Source of the DNA: Verrucomicrobiales bacterium
Lineage (GTDB): Bacteria > Verrucomicrobiota > Verrucomicrobiia > Verrucomicrobiales > DEV007
Reading direction: 5' to 3'
Assembly (NCBI GenBank): GCA_029213005.1
Contig: JARGPI010000011.1
Span: forward strand, 1-64,000
DNA length: 64,000 nucleotides
The notes under the pieces are model-generated. The model saw nothing but the letters and a program-made list of their open reading frames with translations. It ran no database searches and was not told the DNA's origin. The translations under genes and the position numbers were made by a program. Numbering within the stretch: position 1 is the stretch's first letter; each line of letters starts with the position of its first letter. This document shows positions 34,607 through 43,852 of the stretch, piece after piece.

Positions 34607-36832
34607 ATGATTTTCTATATGAAGAGGTTCTCATTCATCACTCTGGCATTTCTCTTTCTAGGCACTCTGGCCTATTCTCAAATGCCATTCAGCCTGGGTG
34701 GCCCCTCTAATATCAAGCTGACGCTGAAGAGTGATCATCTCACTGCCACCCCCGGCGATACGATCAATCTTGTTTTGAAGATGGACCACGCCCCGGGGTG
34801 GAATTCTTACTGGCTCAACCCCGGAACCGGTATGCCTACGACGTTGAACTGGGAGTTGCCGGAAGGCTACGAAGCCGGGGAAGCGCTCTGGCCCATCCCG
34901 AAGGTAAAAGACACCGAGCTGGGGACCAACCACGTTTATGTGGATGACAGCTATGTGGTGACCGCTCTCACCATCCCTGTGGATGCTCAGCCGGGCGAGG
35001 TGACCATTGGCTTGAAAGCTGACTGGCTGGAATGCGACGCTAACGGTTGCGTTCCGAAAGGCGGGGAAGCTTCGTTAACTTTAAAAATCGGTGATCAAGC
35101 CGTCGGAGATCCTGAGGTGAAATCGTTCGCGAAAAAAGTTCTCGATCAGCAACCGCGCGATCTGGCTTCGTGGAAAATCGAAATCGGCGGAACACCAACC
35201 GAATTCGAAGCAAAACTGACTCCGGGTGAAGGTGCCAGTTCCGATCCGGGCGAGATTTACTTCTTCGAATCCAGCGAAAGCCCAATTCTTGAGTATGAAA
35301 TGCCGCAGGTTACCAAAAGCGGCGATTCCTGGGTCCTCAAGATGAAGAAAAGTGAGGAGGCTCCCTCCAACCTGATCACTGGATTTTTCTACGCTCCGAA
35401 TGGATGGCTGGCTGATGACGCCAAAACTAAAGCTCTCGCAATCGGCTCAGACATCGAACCCGATCCTGTCCCCTATTCGGCCGGTGCGGAGGAAACCGAG
35501 GAACCTGACACGGTCGCGGCTGACTCGGATGAAATCGCTACGGGAGCCACCTTATACGATGCCTCGGCAAAACCGAAATACGTCCTTCTTGACGGAACCG
35601 AGGAGAAAAAACTCACCCTTCTCCCCGCTCTCGGTCTGGTCTTTATCGGCGGACTCCTTCTCAACCTGATGCCCTGTGTTTTCCCCGTCCTCGGGTTGAA
35701 GATTATGGGATTTGTCTCACAGGCGGGCGAAGAGGAGCACAAAGTGAAAAATCACGGAATGGTTTTTGGCCTCGGCGTGCTCGTCTCGATGTGGATTCTA
35801 TCCGGCATTATCATCGCACTGGGGCTGAACTGGGGTGCCCAGCTGACCAATCCGATTTTTGTTTCCGGTATCATCATCCTTCTATTCGTGATGGGATTGA
35901 ATATGGCAGGCGTTTTCGAATTCGGCACCGGAATGGTGGGTGTCGGCGGCGAGCTCCAGAACAAGAAAGGTTACTCCGGTTCCTTTTTCTCCGGCGTCCT
36001 GACGACCCTGATCGCCACCCCCTGCTCCGGCCCCTTTCTGGGATCGGTGATGGGTTTCGCCCTCGCACAGAAAGCTCCGATCGCTTTCCTCGTCTTCACC
36101 TTTTTCGCCTTCGGAATTGCCTCACCTTATGTGATCCTCGCTTTTTTCCCGAAAGCAATCAACAAGCTGCCTCAGCCCGGCGCCTGGATGGAGCATTTCA
36201 AAAAAGGCATGTCCTTCGCGCTGTTTGCGACGGCCGTCTTTTTCATCGGCTCCTTCGCCAAGCAAACCGGATACGACGGCCTTTCCTGGCTGATGTTTGC
36301 CCTCGTCGTGATCGGACTCGCTTTTTGGATCTACGGGACCTGGGGATCACCTTTCGCCAGCAAAGCTAAACGATATTTTATCGGCTACGGCCTGGCGGCG
36401 GCAGTTGGATTACTGGGAATTCAAATGGTTCGCGTCGCGGTGAAAAAAGAGGCACCAGCCTTCGCCGCCGGAGAGATCGGCGAGTGGAAACAATGGTTCC
36501 CCGGCTCGATGGAGCTGTCTCGCAAAAAGAAACGGATCGCCTGGATCGATTACACCGCCGACTGGTGACTAACTTGTAAATTTAATGAGAAGCGTGTCTT
36601 CTCAGATCCAGACGTAATTGCGAAACTGAAAGAACTGAATGTTGAGATGATCAAAGCCGATGCCACCAGCCCGAGGCCGGATATTGACCTAGATTTGAGC
36701 CGGTTCGACCGGGCGAACCTGCCGATTAACATCGTGGTGCCGAAAGATCCGAAACAGCCGCTCATTATGATGCCGGAGGTGATCGGACCGAAAGAGGCTC
36801 TGAAAGCTCTCGAACTTGCCGCCGGAGGTTAA
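34607..36832 (+). CDS. dsbD: candidate selenoprotein: DsbD-family thiol:disulfide reductase with UxxC thioredoxin domain
   Basis: DsbD passes electrons from cytoplasmic thioredoxin across the membrane to periplasmic thiol proteins. Read through an in-frame UGA at 36566-36568 as selenocysteine 654, the gene encodes 741 residues. These are a signal peptide (about 5-24), a DsbD N-terminal-type domain (about 30-160, with WLECDANGCVPKG) and an eight-helix membrane core (about 340-615). The core includes the cysteine motifs LMPCVFPVLG and ATPCSGPFLG. The C-terminal thioredoxin domain contains WIDYTADW-U-LTC-KFNEKRVF. The UGA stands at the first Cys of WCxxC, and the same frame runs 87 more codons to TAA with conserved-looking sequence. 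A SECIS-like hairpin follows the UGA. Confidence 0.9.
36586..36604 (+). promoter_or_regulatory. candidate bacterial SECIS hairpin (dsbD)
   Basis: TGAGAAG pairs perfectly with CTTCTCA (7 bp) around the loop CGTGT. The loop starts 24 nt after the UGA and has G at its second position, within the published bacterial SECIS limits. The loop lacks the GGU of E. coli fdhF but such variants occur. Confidence 0.65.
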
Positions 36833-36874
36833 GGCGGATCTGCAAAACCGGAAGCTTATGCTACGGTTGCCGCC

Positions 36875-37243
36875 ATGTTAACCATCATCAAACTCATCGT
36901 GTCGGCGGGGTTGATCTACCTCGTCAACGAAATCGTCGTGACTCGGAGTCGTCCCGTCATCGGGAGCCTGATCGCTTCGCTGCCGCTGGTATCGTTGATC
37001 ACCTTTTTCTGGATCTATTTTGACCTCAAAGGCACTCCCGAAGAACAGGTCGCGAAACTGTCCGCCCACTCTTCCGGCGTTTTCTGGTTTGTGATCCCGA
37101 GCTTGCCGATGTTTCTCATTTTCCCGGCACTCCTCAAAAGAGGACTCTCATTCTGGAGTTCGCTCGGCATCTGCTGCGTCATCACCATGATTCTTTACGC
37201 AGCGACCGCCGCTCTTTTGAAGCGATTCGGAGTCAGTTTATAA
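36875..37243 (+). CDS. DUF3147-like small membrane protein
   Basis: The 122-residue protein has four hydrophobic helices covering nearly the whole length. The stretch SRPVIGSLIASLPLVSLITFFWIYFDLKG... resembles the DUF3147 family of inner-membrane proteins of unknown function (first 20 residues of the match shown). It starts 42 bp after the dsbD stop and could be co-transcribed. No charged active-site motif is visible. Confidence 0.6.
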   Translation: MLTIIKLIVSAGLIYLVNEIVVTRSRPVIGSLIASLPLVSLITFFWIYFDLKGTPEEQVAKLSAHSSGVFWFVIPSLPMFLIFPALLKRGLSFWSSLGICCVITMILYAATAALLKRFGVSL

Positions 37244-37286
37244 AACTGTACCCTGTACAGGCCCCGACTGTACAGGGTACAATCGG
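37244..37286. repeat. 22-bp-phased TGTAC dyad pair, site 4
   Basis: TGTACCCTGTACA at 37247-37259 and TGTACAGGGTACA at 37269-37281 have centres 22 bp apart in opposite orientation. The pair fills the 49-bp gap between two convergent genes and could fold into a hairpin there. Confidence 0.92.
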
Positions 37287-37292
37287 GGTTTC

Positions 37293-38699
37293 TTAGCGGG
37301 AGCCGTGCCCGGGGAGATAAATGGAGAACCGGGAGCCCGCTCCGATCTCGCTTTTGACCTCGACCCGCCCGCCGTGTGCGTCGACGATGGCTTTCACAAA
37401 GCTGAGCCCCAGACCGAGACCGCGCTTGGACCGGCTTTGATCCGCGCGGTATAAGCGCTCCCATATTTTGGGAAGCGCCTCCGGGGAGATTCCGATTCCT
37501 TCGTCGGAAATGTGAAGAGCGGTTTCCGCCTCGTTCGCTTCTGCATCTATCTCGATTCGACCTCCCGGCTCACTGTATTTGATGGCGTTATCCACCAGAT
37601 TCGCGATCACCTGCTGCAGTCGGCTCCGATCGGCCATCACCTCTATTTCGTGATCGATTTGGTTTTTGATCGTCACGTCGCGGTCTTCAGAAACCAATTC
37701 GTAAATTTCAGCGACCTGATCGACCATTTCGGCAAGATTTACGACCACCGGACTCAATTGCATCACTCCCGTTTCCGCTTCGGAAATATCCATCAGGGTA
37801 TTAAGCATTTTGAGGACCCGGTCGGATTCCTCCATACAATCGGACAGCGCTTCGGTTGCGGCATCTTTATCGTCCGCAGCAAGCGCGGTTTCAGCGATGG
37901 CACGCATCCGGGCCATCGGGGTTCGCAAATCGTGCGCCGTGTTATCAAGCGATTCTTTCATCGACCGGATCAGCATTTGGTTTTGATCCAGCATCCGGTT
38001 GAAGAGAATACCCATCCGGGCGAGATCGCCGTGTTGATTTTCGACTTTGACGCGCTGATCGAGATTCCCGGTTTTTACGATGTCCGCCGCGGTGGCCGTG
38101 AGATCCCGAACCGGTTTCATTGCATGAAAACTCATCATCCAGCCTCCGATTATCGCAAAGAGACTGACCGGAATCATCGCCCGGAGAAACAGTTTTCGAA
38201 AGCGATCCGCGGGACGGAATGCCTCCGTCGAGATCCGCCCGGCTTGAATAAGGTAACCATCGCCGACCGGTGAAGACGCCACGGTCCAAACTTGTGCCGG
38301 ATCCTCGGTATTGATCGTCGCAACCACGGAACGTCGGCTTTCCGCGAGCTTTTCGAGCGGTGCTTCGTCAATCAGGGATTGCCCACGGGGACCGCTGAAT
38401 AAAAAGGAATTGAGACCGTTCCCGGAGATCCTCACAAATATCAAATCGCCACTACGCAAACTTTGTTCCTCGAAACGGGAGCGCAGCTCCTGGAGTTGAC
38501 CGCGATTGAACCAGACACGGTATTCCGATAGCCGCTCCGCGATGATTTCTCTTTCATTATCCGCGATGGAATCGCGAATAATGTAGTCCGCGACGACAAA
38601 CAAACCAAGGTAGCCCAAAATAAAGAGAAGGGCGTAGAACAGGCTGAGCCGAAGGCTCGAAAACAAGCCCTGTGGCTTAAGGTTCGTGTCTAAGGACAT
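37293..38699 (-). CDS. sensor histidine kinase (HAMP, HisKA, HATPase)
   Basis: The 468-residue membrane kinase has a first transmembrane helix (about 20-40), a periplasmic domain (to about 165) and a second helix. HAMP follows (about 190-240, MKPVRDLTATAADIVKTGNL). The phospho-acceptor segment is AHDLRTPMARMRAIAE (His about 257). The ATP-binding motifs are NLVDNAIKYSEPGG, DEGIGI and RGLGLGLSFVKAI. It overlaps the response regulator gene by 23 bp, so the pair forms one operon. Divergent from it lies an HtrA protease, which suggests an envelope-stress role; that link is inferred. Confidence 0.93.
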   Translation of the reverse strand: MSLDTNLKPQGLFSSLRLSLFYALLFILGYLGLFVVADYIIRDSIADNEREIIAERLSEYRVWFNRGQLQELRSRFEEQSLRSGDLIFVRISGNGLNSFLFSGPRGQSLIDEAPLEKLAESRRSVVATINTEDPAQVWTVASSPVGDGYLIQAGRISTEAFRPADRFRKLFLRAMIPVSLFAIIGGWMMSFHAMKPVRDLTATAADIVKTGNLDQRVKVENQHGDLARMGILFNRMLDQNQMLIRSMKESLDNTAHDLRTPMARMRAIAETALAADDKDAATEALSDCMEESDRVLKMLNTLMDISEAETGVMQLSPVVVNLAEMVDQVAEIYELVSEDRDVTIKNQIDHEIEVMADRSRLQQVIANLVDNAIKYSEPGGRIEIDAEANEAETALHISDEGIGISPEALPKIWERLYRADQSRSKRGLGLGLSFVKAIVDAHGGRVEVKSEIGAGSRFSIYLPGHGSR

Positions 38700-39366
38700 A
38701 GCCAGCCCCCCGGATTGTGTGAATCAATTTAGTAGAGAAATCTTTATCGACTTTACTCCGCAGCCGGTGCACTAACACATCCACTACATTGGTTTGTGGA
38801 TCAAAATTATACTCATAGATAGCTTCCAGTATGGCCGTCTTTGTCACGACCCGCCCCGCGTTGCGGACCATGTATTCGAGTAAGCTGAATTCCTTGGGTT
38901 GAAGCGAAATGACCTGACCTCCCCGGCGAACTTCATGCTTCCAGGGATCCAGCTCCAGATCGGCAAAATGGAGCGTTTCGCGGGCGTTGCGGCTTTCTTT
39001 TTCCGGAGTGCCCCTGCGGATTAAGGCCTCGATCCGGGCTTCGAGCTCGGAAAATGAAAAGGGCTTTACGAGGTAGTCGTCCCCGCCGGTGCGAAGCCCC
39101 TGAACGCGATCATCAACCGTGCGGCGGGCGCTTAAAATCAGGACCGGGGTTTTGATATCCTGCTTACGCATATCCTCGATAATCGTGAGCCCGTCGATCC
39201 CCGGTAGCATAATGTCGATCACCGCTGCGGAATAAATATTCGATAGCGCCAACTCGGATCCCTCAAAACCATCGCGGGCCACATCGACTGTGAAACCGGA
39301 TTCACGAAACCCCTTGGCGATATAATCCGCGATCGTTTCGTCGTCTTCTATAACGAGAATTTTCAT
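38677..39366 (-). CDS. OmpR/PhoB-family response regulator
   Basis: The 229-residue regulator has a receiver domain with the acidic pocket (IEDDE, residues 7-10), phospho-acceptor Asp51 in AAVIDIMLPGIDG, and Lys near 102 (LVKPFSFSELEARIEAL). A winged-helix output domain follows (LLEYMVRNAGRVVTKTAILE). It is the first gene of a two-gene operon with the overlapping kinase. The 151-bp gap to the divergent htrA-type gene contains a CATTAC-N6-GTAATG dyad that could be its binding site. Confidence 0.94.
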   Translation of the reverse strand: MKILVIEDDETIADYIAKGFRESGFTVDVARDGFEGSELALSNIYSAAVIDIMLPGIDGLTIIEDMRKQDIKTPVLILSARRTVDDRVQGLRTGGDDYLVKPFSFSELEARIEALIRRGTPEKESRNARETLHFADLELDPWKHEVRRGGQVISLQPKEFSLLEYMVRNAGRVVTKTAILEAIYEYNFDPQTNVVDVLVHRLRSKVDKDFSTKLIHTIRGAGYVLRHEP

Positions 39367-39407
39367 AAATTTGCTCCTTCACTTTAACCGGCAATCCCCT
39401 TCCCGAT

Positions 39408-39425
39408 CATTACCATTTTGTAATG
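39408..39425. promoter_or_regulatory. CATTAC-N6-GTAATG dyad between regulator and protease genes
   Basis: An 18-bp perfect dyad (6-bp arms, CATTTT spacer) lies in the divergent promoter region, 42 bp from the regulator start and 93 bp from the protease start. OmpR-type regulators often bind direct repeats, so the regulator assignment is tentative. Confidence 0.45.
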
Positions 39426-39517
39426 TTGAAGAAAGAATCCGGTAATTTTGGGCTGTCATAGTGCGGGTGTTAAAAAACAACATCCAAATCAACACAATAA
39501 CCATTTAGAAACTTATT

Positions 39518-40993
39518 ATGAAAAAAACAACCCTACTCTCATTGGCCTTGATCGGCGGAAGTGGAATTTATTTGGCTCAGGCTGATCCGCTTGGTTCAAA
39601 TATAACGGTGGACAACAGCCCCCCGCTACGGACCGGCCCAATCGGTGGGTATGCCGATGTGGTTTCCAAAGTCTCCCCCAGTATCGTGAGTATTTTCACC
39701 TCCCGCGACTCAGCACCCGCTGCGATGTCTCAGGAGGAATTACCCGATATCTTCAACTCGCCAATGTTTCGTGATTTCTTCGGACAACGGGGAATGCAAC
39801 GTCCCACTCCGCAGAGACGGGCTCCACGCAATATGCCCAAACAACAAGGCCTGGGGTCCGGCGTCATTCTCAGTGAAGACGGTTTCATTCTGACCAACAA
39901 TCACGTGGTCGACCAGGCCAGCGACATCAAAGTGAAGCTGGATAATGGACGGGAATATGTGGCCAAAATTATCGCCACCGACCCTGCAAGCGACCTCGCC
40001 GTGATCAAAGTGGAAGGCAAAAACCTCCCCGCAGCAACCCTTGGCGACAGTGATAACCTCCTTCCCGGAGATACCGTTCTCGCAATCGGTTCGCCTTTCG
40101 GCCTGAACCAGTCCGTCACATCCGGAATCGTCAGTGCGACCGGCCGGGATAATCTGAATATCGTTGGATACGAGGACTTTATCCAGACCGATGCCTCGAT
40201 CAACCCCGGTAACTCCGGCGGAGCTCTGGTGGACAACAAAGGCCGCGTCATAGGGATTAACACCGCGATATTCTCCCGCACAGGTGGTAATGTAGGTATC
40301 GGTTTTGCGATCCCGGTGAATATGGCGGTCAACATCGCCAATGAGCTGATCAACAACGGCGAAATCGCGAGAGGTTTCCTCGGTGTGACTCTCGGCGAAT
40401 TGACCGACGAACTGGCTGAAGCGCTTGATGTCAAAGACAACGGTGTGCTCATCAACGATGTGGTCGAAGGTGCCCCTGCCGTAAAAGCAGGATTCAAATC
40501 CGGAGACGTCGTCATTCAGGTGAACGGCAAAGATGTCGAAGATATGGCTGACGTCCGCCGCATGGTAGGACTGGAAAAGCCGGGCACAAAAGTGGAATTC
40601 CTCATCAACCGGGGCCGGAAAGAGCTCACTCTCGAAGCCACCATCGGGCGGGTTCCATCTGACACCGTCGCATCAACCAGCCCGGTCCAAAATCGCCGGG
40701 CCGATGTCGAGGAAGGCGCTCTGAAGGGAGTCAGTCTTGGTAAGCTTGACGATCAGATCCGCAGCCAGCTGGGTCTCGATGATGATGAGCGTGGCGTAGT
40801 CGTGCTCGAAGTCGCTCCCGGATCAAAAGCCGCAGAAGTCGGACTGAACCCCGGCGATGTGATCACTGAAGTTAACCGCGAGGAAGTCACCGATCCACGC
40901 GAGGCAATTGCCAAAGCAAAAGACCGGAATGGAAGACCAACCCTGCTCCGCGTCACCGACGGTAAGAGAAATCGATTTCTCGCTATCGGATAA
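39518..40993 (+). CDS. periplasmic HtrA/DegP-type serine protease with two PDZ domains
   Basis: The 491-residue protein has a signal peptide (about 1-21, cleavage near AQA) and a trypsin-like domain with the catalytic triad. His is in LTNNHVVDQ (about 129), Asp in DPASDLAVIKV (about 160) and Ser in NPGNSGGALV (about 233). Two PDZ domains follow (about 290-380 and 400-490). These proteases degrade misfolded envelope proteins and can act as chaperones. Divergent transcription from a two-component system suggests stress control. A strong terminator lies downstream. Confidence 0.94.
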   Translation: MKKTTLLSLALIGGSGIYLAQADPLGSNITVDNSPPLRTGPIGGYADVVSKVSPSIVSIFTSRDSAPAAMSQEELPDIFNSPMFRDFFGQRGMQRPTPQRRAPRNMPKQQGLGSGVILSEDGFILTNNHVVDQASDIKVKLDNGREYVAKIIATDPASDLAVIKVEGKNLPAATLGDSDNLLPGDTVLAIGSPFGLNQSVTSGIVSATGRDNLNIVGYEDFIQTDASINPGNSGGALVDNKGRVIGINTAIFSRTGGNVGIGFAIPVNMAVNIANELINNGEIARGFLGVTLGELTDELAEALDVKDNGVLINDVVEGAPAVKAGFKSGDVVIQVNGKDVEDMADVRRMVGLEKPGTKVEFLINRGRKELTLEATIGRVPSDTVASTSPVQNRRADVEEGALKGVSLGKLDDQIRSQLGLDDDERGVVVLEVAPGSKAAEVGLNPGDVITEVNREEVTDPREAIAKAKDRNGRPTLLRVTDGKRNRFLAIG

Positions 40994-41030
40994 TCAATTT
41001 GGTGTTGGTTAAAGGTAAGCAAAAAACCGG

Positions 41031-41064
41031 ATACGTCCGGGTTGGCTCCCGGGCGTATTTTTTT
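41031..41064 (+). terminator. intrinsic terminator after the HtrA gene
   Basis: ATACGTCCGGG pairs with CCCGGGCGTAT (11 bp, one T-G wobble) around TTGGCT and runs into seven T. The stop codon of the convergent galM-like gene (41063-41065) overlaps the T-run. Confidence 0.9.
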
Positions 41065-42157
41065 ACTCCCGCGACACGCCTTTGAAAGAGAAGCGGGTCA
41101 CGGTTTTCAGGGGTTCCCCGGGCCTCAGTAAGGTAGAGGGAAAATCGGGTTGATTGGGAGTATCCGGGTAGTGCTGCGTCTCAAAACAAATCGCCCCGAA
41201 CTTCGGGTAGGGATTATTTTTAAAATGATTCGAAATATAGATTTGAACGCCCGGTTGATCGGTAGCTATCTCCATCGACAGGCCTGTTTCCGGATTGGTA
41301 TAGGTTCCGACATTTCCATCCGCAGGGACCACAAAACAGTGATCGAGCCCTTCGAATTCCGCATCATTTCGCCCTATCGGTCCCGGCTTCCGGTAATCGA
41401 ACGGGGTTCCCGCCACCTCCAGAATCCTACCGGTCGGGATTTTCCGGTCATCAAACTCAAGTATTTCACGGCAGTGGAGTTGCATTTGATGCCCTGCAAC
41501 ACTTCCCGCTCCAAGGTTGAAATAGGCATGATTCGTCAAATTAACATGGGTTGCCCGATCCGTTTCGGCCCGGTATTCGATTTCCAGATAGCTTGATACC
41601 ACCGAGTTTTCAGACCCCGTAAGCTTAAGGCGATACTGAACCCACACGGATATATTTCCGGGAAACCCCTCGTGCTCGTGAGGGCTGCGGAGCTTCAAAG
41701 TGATCGAAACCGGAAATTCCGGAAAACCGGCCTTCCCCGGGTCCGGTTCAATTTCCCAGTTTTGGCGCTGAAATCCGGTCTTTCCCCCATGGATCTGGAT
41801 ACCGGTTTTCGGATTTACACTTTCGAGGTCGTAGCGGGTGCCATCGATCGTAAACCCGCCCCCCGAAATTCGATTGGCATAGCGACCGATCACGGAACCG
41901 TAAACAGCCCCGCCTTCCGCGTCTTCGAGCGTCTCATGTCCCAGCACCACGTTTTGCGGGACCTCCAGGGAGATCAACTGCGCTCCATACGTCGCGATTT
42001 TTGCGCGAACCGCCCCGTCCTGCAGGGTGATCAATTTCACGGACTCCCCGTTTTTTAAGGTCCCCCACTCCACGATGGTAACGCCCGAATCCGGCCCCGC
42101 GAGTGCGGTGGAAACCAAGAGCCAGAGAAAAAACGGCACCATCCCAAGTTTGTTCAT
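41063..42157 (-). CDS. galM: aldose 1-epimerase (mutarotase), exported
   Basis: The enzyme interconverts alpha and beta anomers of aldoses. The 364-residue protein has a signal peptide (about 1-20), then the epimerase stretches YGAQLISLEVP, GRYANRISGGGFTIDG, IQIHGGKTGFQRQNW and VNLTNHAYFNLG. The catalytic His near 202 is in the last of these, and the FEGLDHCFV region follows. The signal peptide places it outside the cytoplasm, as in several polysaccharide-degrading bacteria. It is divergent from the secretin-like gene with a dyad pair between them. Confidence 0.9.
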   Translation of the reverse strand: MNKLGMVPFFLWLLVSTALAGPDSGVTIVEWGTLKNGESVKLITLQDGAVRAKIATYGAQLISLEVPQNVVLGHETLEDAEGGAVYGSVIGRYANRISGGGFTIDGTRYDLESVNPKTGIQIHGGKTGFQRQNWEIEPDPGKAGFPEFPVSITLKLRSPHEHEGFPGNISVWVQYRLKLTGSENSVVSSYLEIEYRAETDRATHVNLTNHAYFNLGAGSVAGHQMQLHCREILEFDDRKIPTGRILEVAGTPFDYRKPGPIGRNDAEFEGLDHCFVVPADGNVGTYTNPETGLSMEIATDQPGVQIYISNHFKNNPYPKFGAICFETQHYPDTPNQPDFPSTLLRPGEPLKTVTRFSFKGVSRE

Positions 42158-42203
42158 CCCTCAACATCAGCAGGTTTCGGGACGAAGTCAAAAGCCGCAA
42201 AGT

Positions 42204-42246
42204 GGACCGTACCCTGTACAATTTGACACCGTACCGGGTACAATTC
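42204..42246. repeat. 22-bp-phased TGTAC dyad pair, site 5
   Basis: CGTACCCTGTACA (42208-42220) and CGTACCGGGTACA (42230-42242) have centres 22 bp apart. Both have a C instead of T at the first position, so this copy is slightly diverged. It lies between divergent genes. Confidence 0.88.
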
Positions 42247-42283
42247 CGCGTTACAGCACGGAAAAATGGATTAGTTTGCGCCA

Positions 42284-43849
42284 ATGAAATCTCTTTTGAT
42301 TCTGTGCCTCTCGCTTTTGATCAGCCCCTTGTTGCGGGCCGGCGAACTCGTTGAGGTGACCGCAACCCTGATCAAGATCAATCACCCGTCCCCGGAGTCT
42401 CTAAGCCAAATCGAGCTCCATCAGCAATTCCAGATCGGGAAAAGTGGAGGCGCCGACGACTTGCTTCAACTGGCTTCGGTAGTCGAATCCGGGAAATGGG
42501 CATCGATCAAAAGAGGACGCGATTTCTGGTATCCCGCCGAATACAGCGATGCAAAAATCTATCAGGCAGCCGGCGACGATGGCACCTACACCATCCCCAC
42601 CACCGGAATAGCTTCGGGTAACAGTACGATCATTATTCCCAATTCCCCGACTCGAATGACCAATACCGAGCTTGGAGCGTCGCTCCGGGTTCGTCCGACG
42701 GTGAAGGAGGACGGCTTAATTTATATAGAGGGACAGTTCAAAGATACGGTTTTTGAAGGCCTGAGCGACGAATCGATCCCAATTAAAGTGGAAACCAGGC
42801 AACTCATTCGGCAAAACCGCGTGCACGAAATCATGACGAGTCGGATCGACAAACCTCTCTTCCGCAAAGTCGAAAAGGAATTTGCTGAAATGCTACCCTA
42901 CGCTGCGGGAACTTCCCGCAATGCCAAACTGCTCCGCGAAGCGCAGTCAAAGTATACCTATTTTATACCAATCGTTCTCGGAAATACCGCATTCGGCGCT
43001 CCCGGAAAAATCGAATTGAAAGAGGAGGCAAACCCGACCGGTCCGATTCGTTCCACGGTGATGAAAGCCACTATGGTAAAAGATTTCTTTATTCGTCCGA
43101 AGGCGGAGCAGACTCCGCGGGAACACGGCATCTTGCGTCTCGAAGTGAAAAAGGTCGCCCTCCCGGAACCAGCTCCCGCCGGCAGTCGCACCGATGTCTA
43201 TATCACCTCGAAATTTTTTGAATCGCGATCCGCGTTTTCCTTTGAGAACCCGGTGTTTAACGACGCAACTTTTCAAAGCGAATTCAAAAAGCTAAACAGT
43301 GTCAAAGGCACCGATATTGTCTCGGCACCTTCGGTGATGGTTCGTTCCGGCCAGACCGGAAAAATTCAGGTTAGTCGCGAATTTATCTTTCCCACGGCGT
43401 ACTCGGCCCCTTTCTTTCATGAATCCGAGGTAGCTCCTGCGACTCCGGACGAATTCAAAGTCATCAATGTCGGGGTGTCGCTTGACGTCACCGCGTCCGT
43501 GGAATCCCGCAATTTCATCCGGCTCAAAATCCACAATCTGGTGAATACTTTTGAAGGTATGCTGGAATTCGGAAACCCTATCATGTCGATCAAATCCGGA
43601 CCGATCAAAAAATTAAAGCCGGTGGTCGATAACGAGAACTCGGTCATTATGCCGGTCTTCCCATTTCGTGAAACCGAGACGGAAATTCTGGTTCCGAACG
43701 GCGCGCACGTCGCTGTCACAATGATTTTCGACTACCACAACACGAACCACCAACAGGATCGCCTGCTGAGAATCGGCAAAGCTAAAGTAGAGGAAGTGAA
43801 AACGCCCCGCTATCTTACCGTGGTGCTTTCTCCGAAAATCGCCGAGTAA
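42284..43849 (+). CDS. secretin-domain-like exported protein
   Basis: The 521-residue protein has a signal peptide (about 1-20). Its C-terminal half contains GTDIVSAPSVMVRSGQTGKI followed by QVSREFIFPT, which resembles the beta-strand segment of type II/III secretin C-terminal domains. The earlier segment TELGASLRVRPTVKEDGLIY also fits a secretin-type strand. No N0/N1 domains or lipoprotein box were recognised and no pilus or secretion genes lie nearby. Verrucomicrobia and Planctomycetes carry many such orphan secretin-like proteins; the role here is unknown. Confidence 0.6.
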   Translation: MKSLLILCLSLLISPLLRAGELVEVTATLIKINHPSPESLSQIELHQQFQIGKSGGADDLLQLASVVESGKWASIKRGRDFWYPAEYSDAKIYQAAGDDGTYTIPTTGIASGNSTIIIPNSPTRMTNTELGASLRVRPTVKEDGLIYIEGQFKDTVFEGLSDESIPIKVETRQLIRQNRVHEIMTSRIDKPLFRKVEKEFAEMLPYAAGTSRNAKLLREAQSKYTYFIPIVLGNTAFGAPGKIELKEEANPTGPIRSTVMKATMVKDFFIRPKAEQTPREHGILRLEVKKVALPEPAPAGSRTDVYITSKFFESRSAFSFENPVFNDATFQSEFKKLNSVKGTDIVSAPSVMVRSGQTGKIQVSREFIFPTAYSAPFFHESEVAPATPDEFKVINVGVSLDVTASVESRNFIRLKIHNLVNTFEGMLEFGNPIMSIKSGPIKKLKPVVDNENSVIMPVFPFRETETEILVPNGAHVAVTMIFDYHNTNHQQDRLLRIGKAKVEEVKTPRYLTVVLSPKIAE

Positions 43850-43852
43850 ACC

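Noticed and set aside
36569..36832. Separate 61-residue gene downstream of a truncated dsbD
   Set aside because: It is in frame with dsbD and encodes the missing part of the thioredoxin domain; its apparent ATG falls inside that domain.
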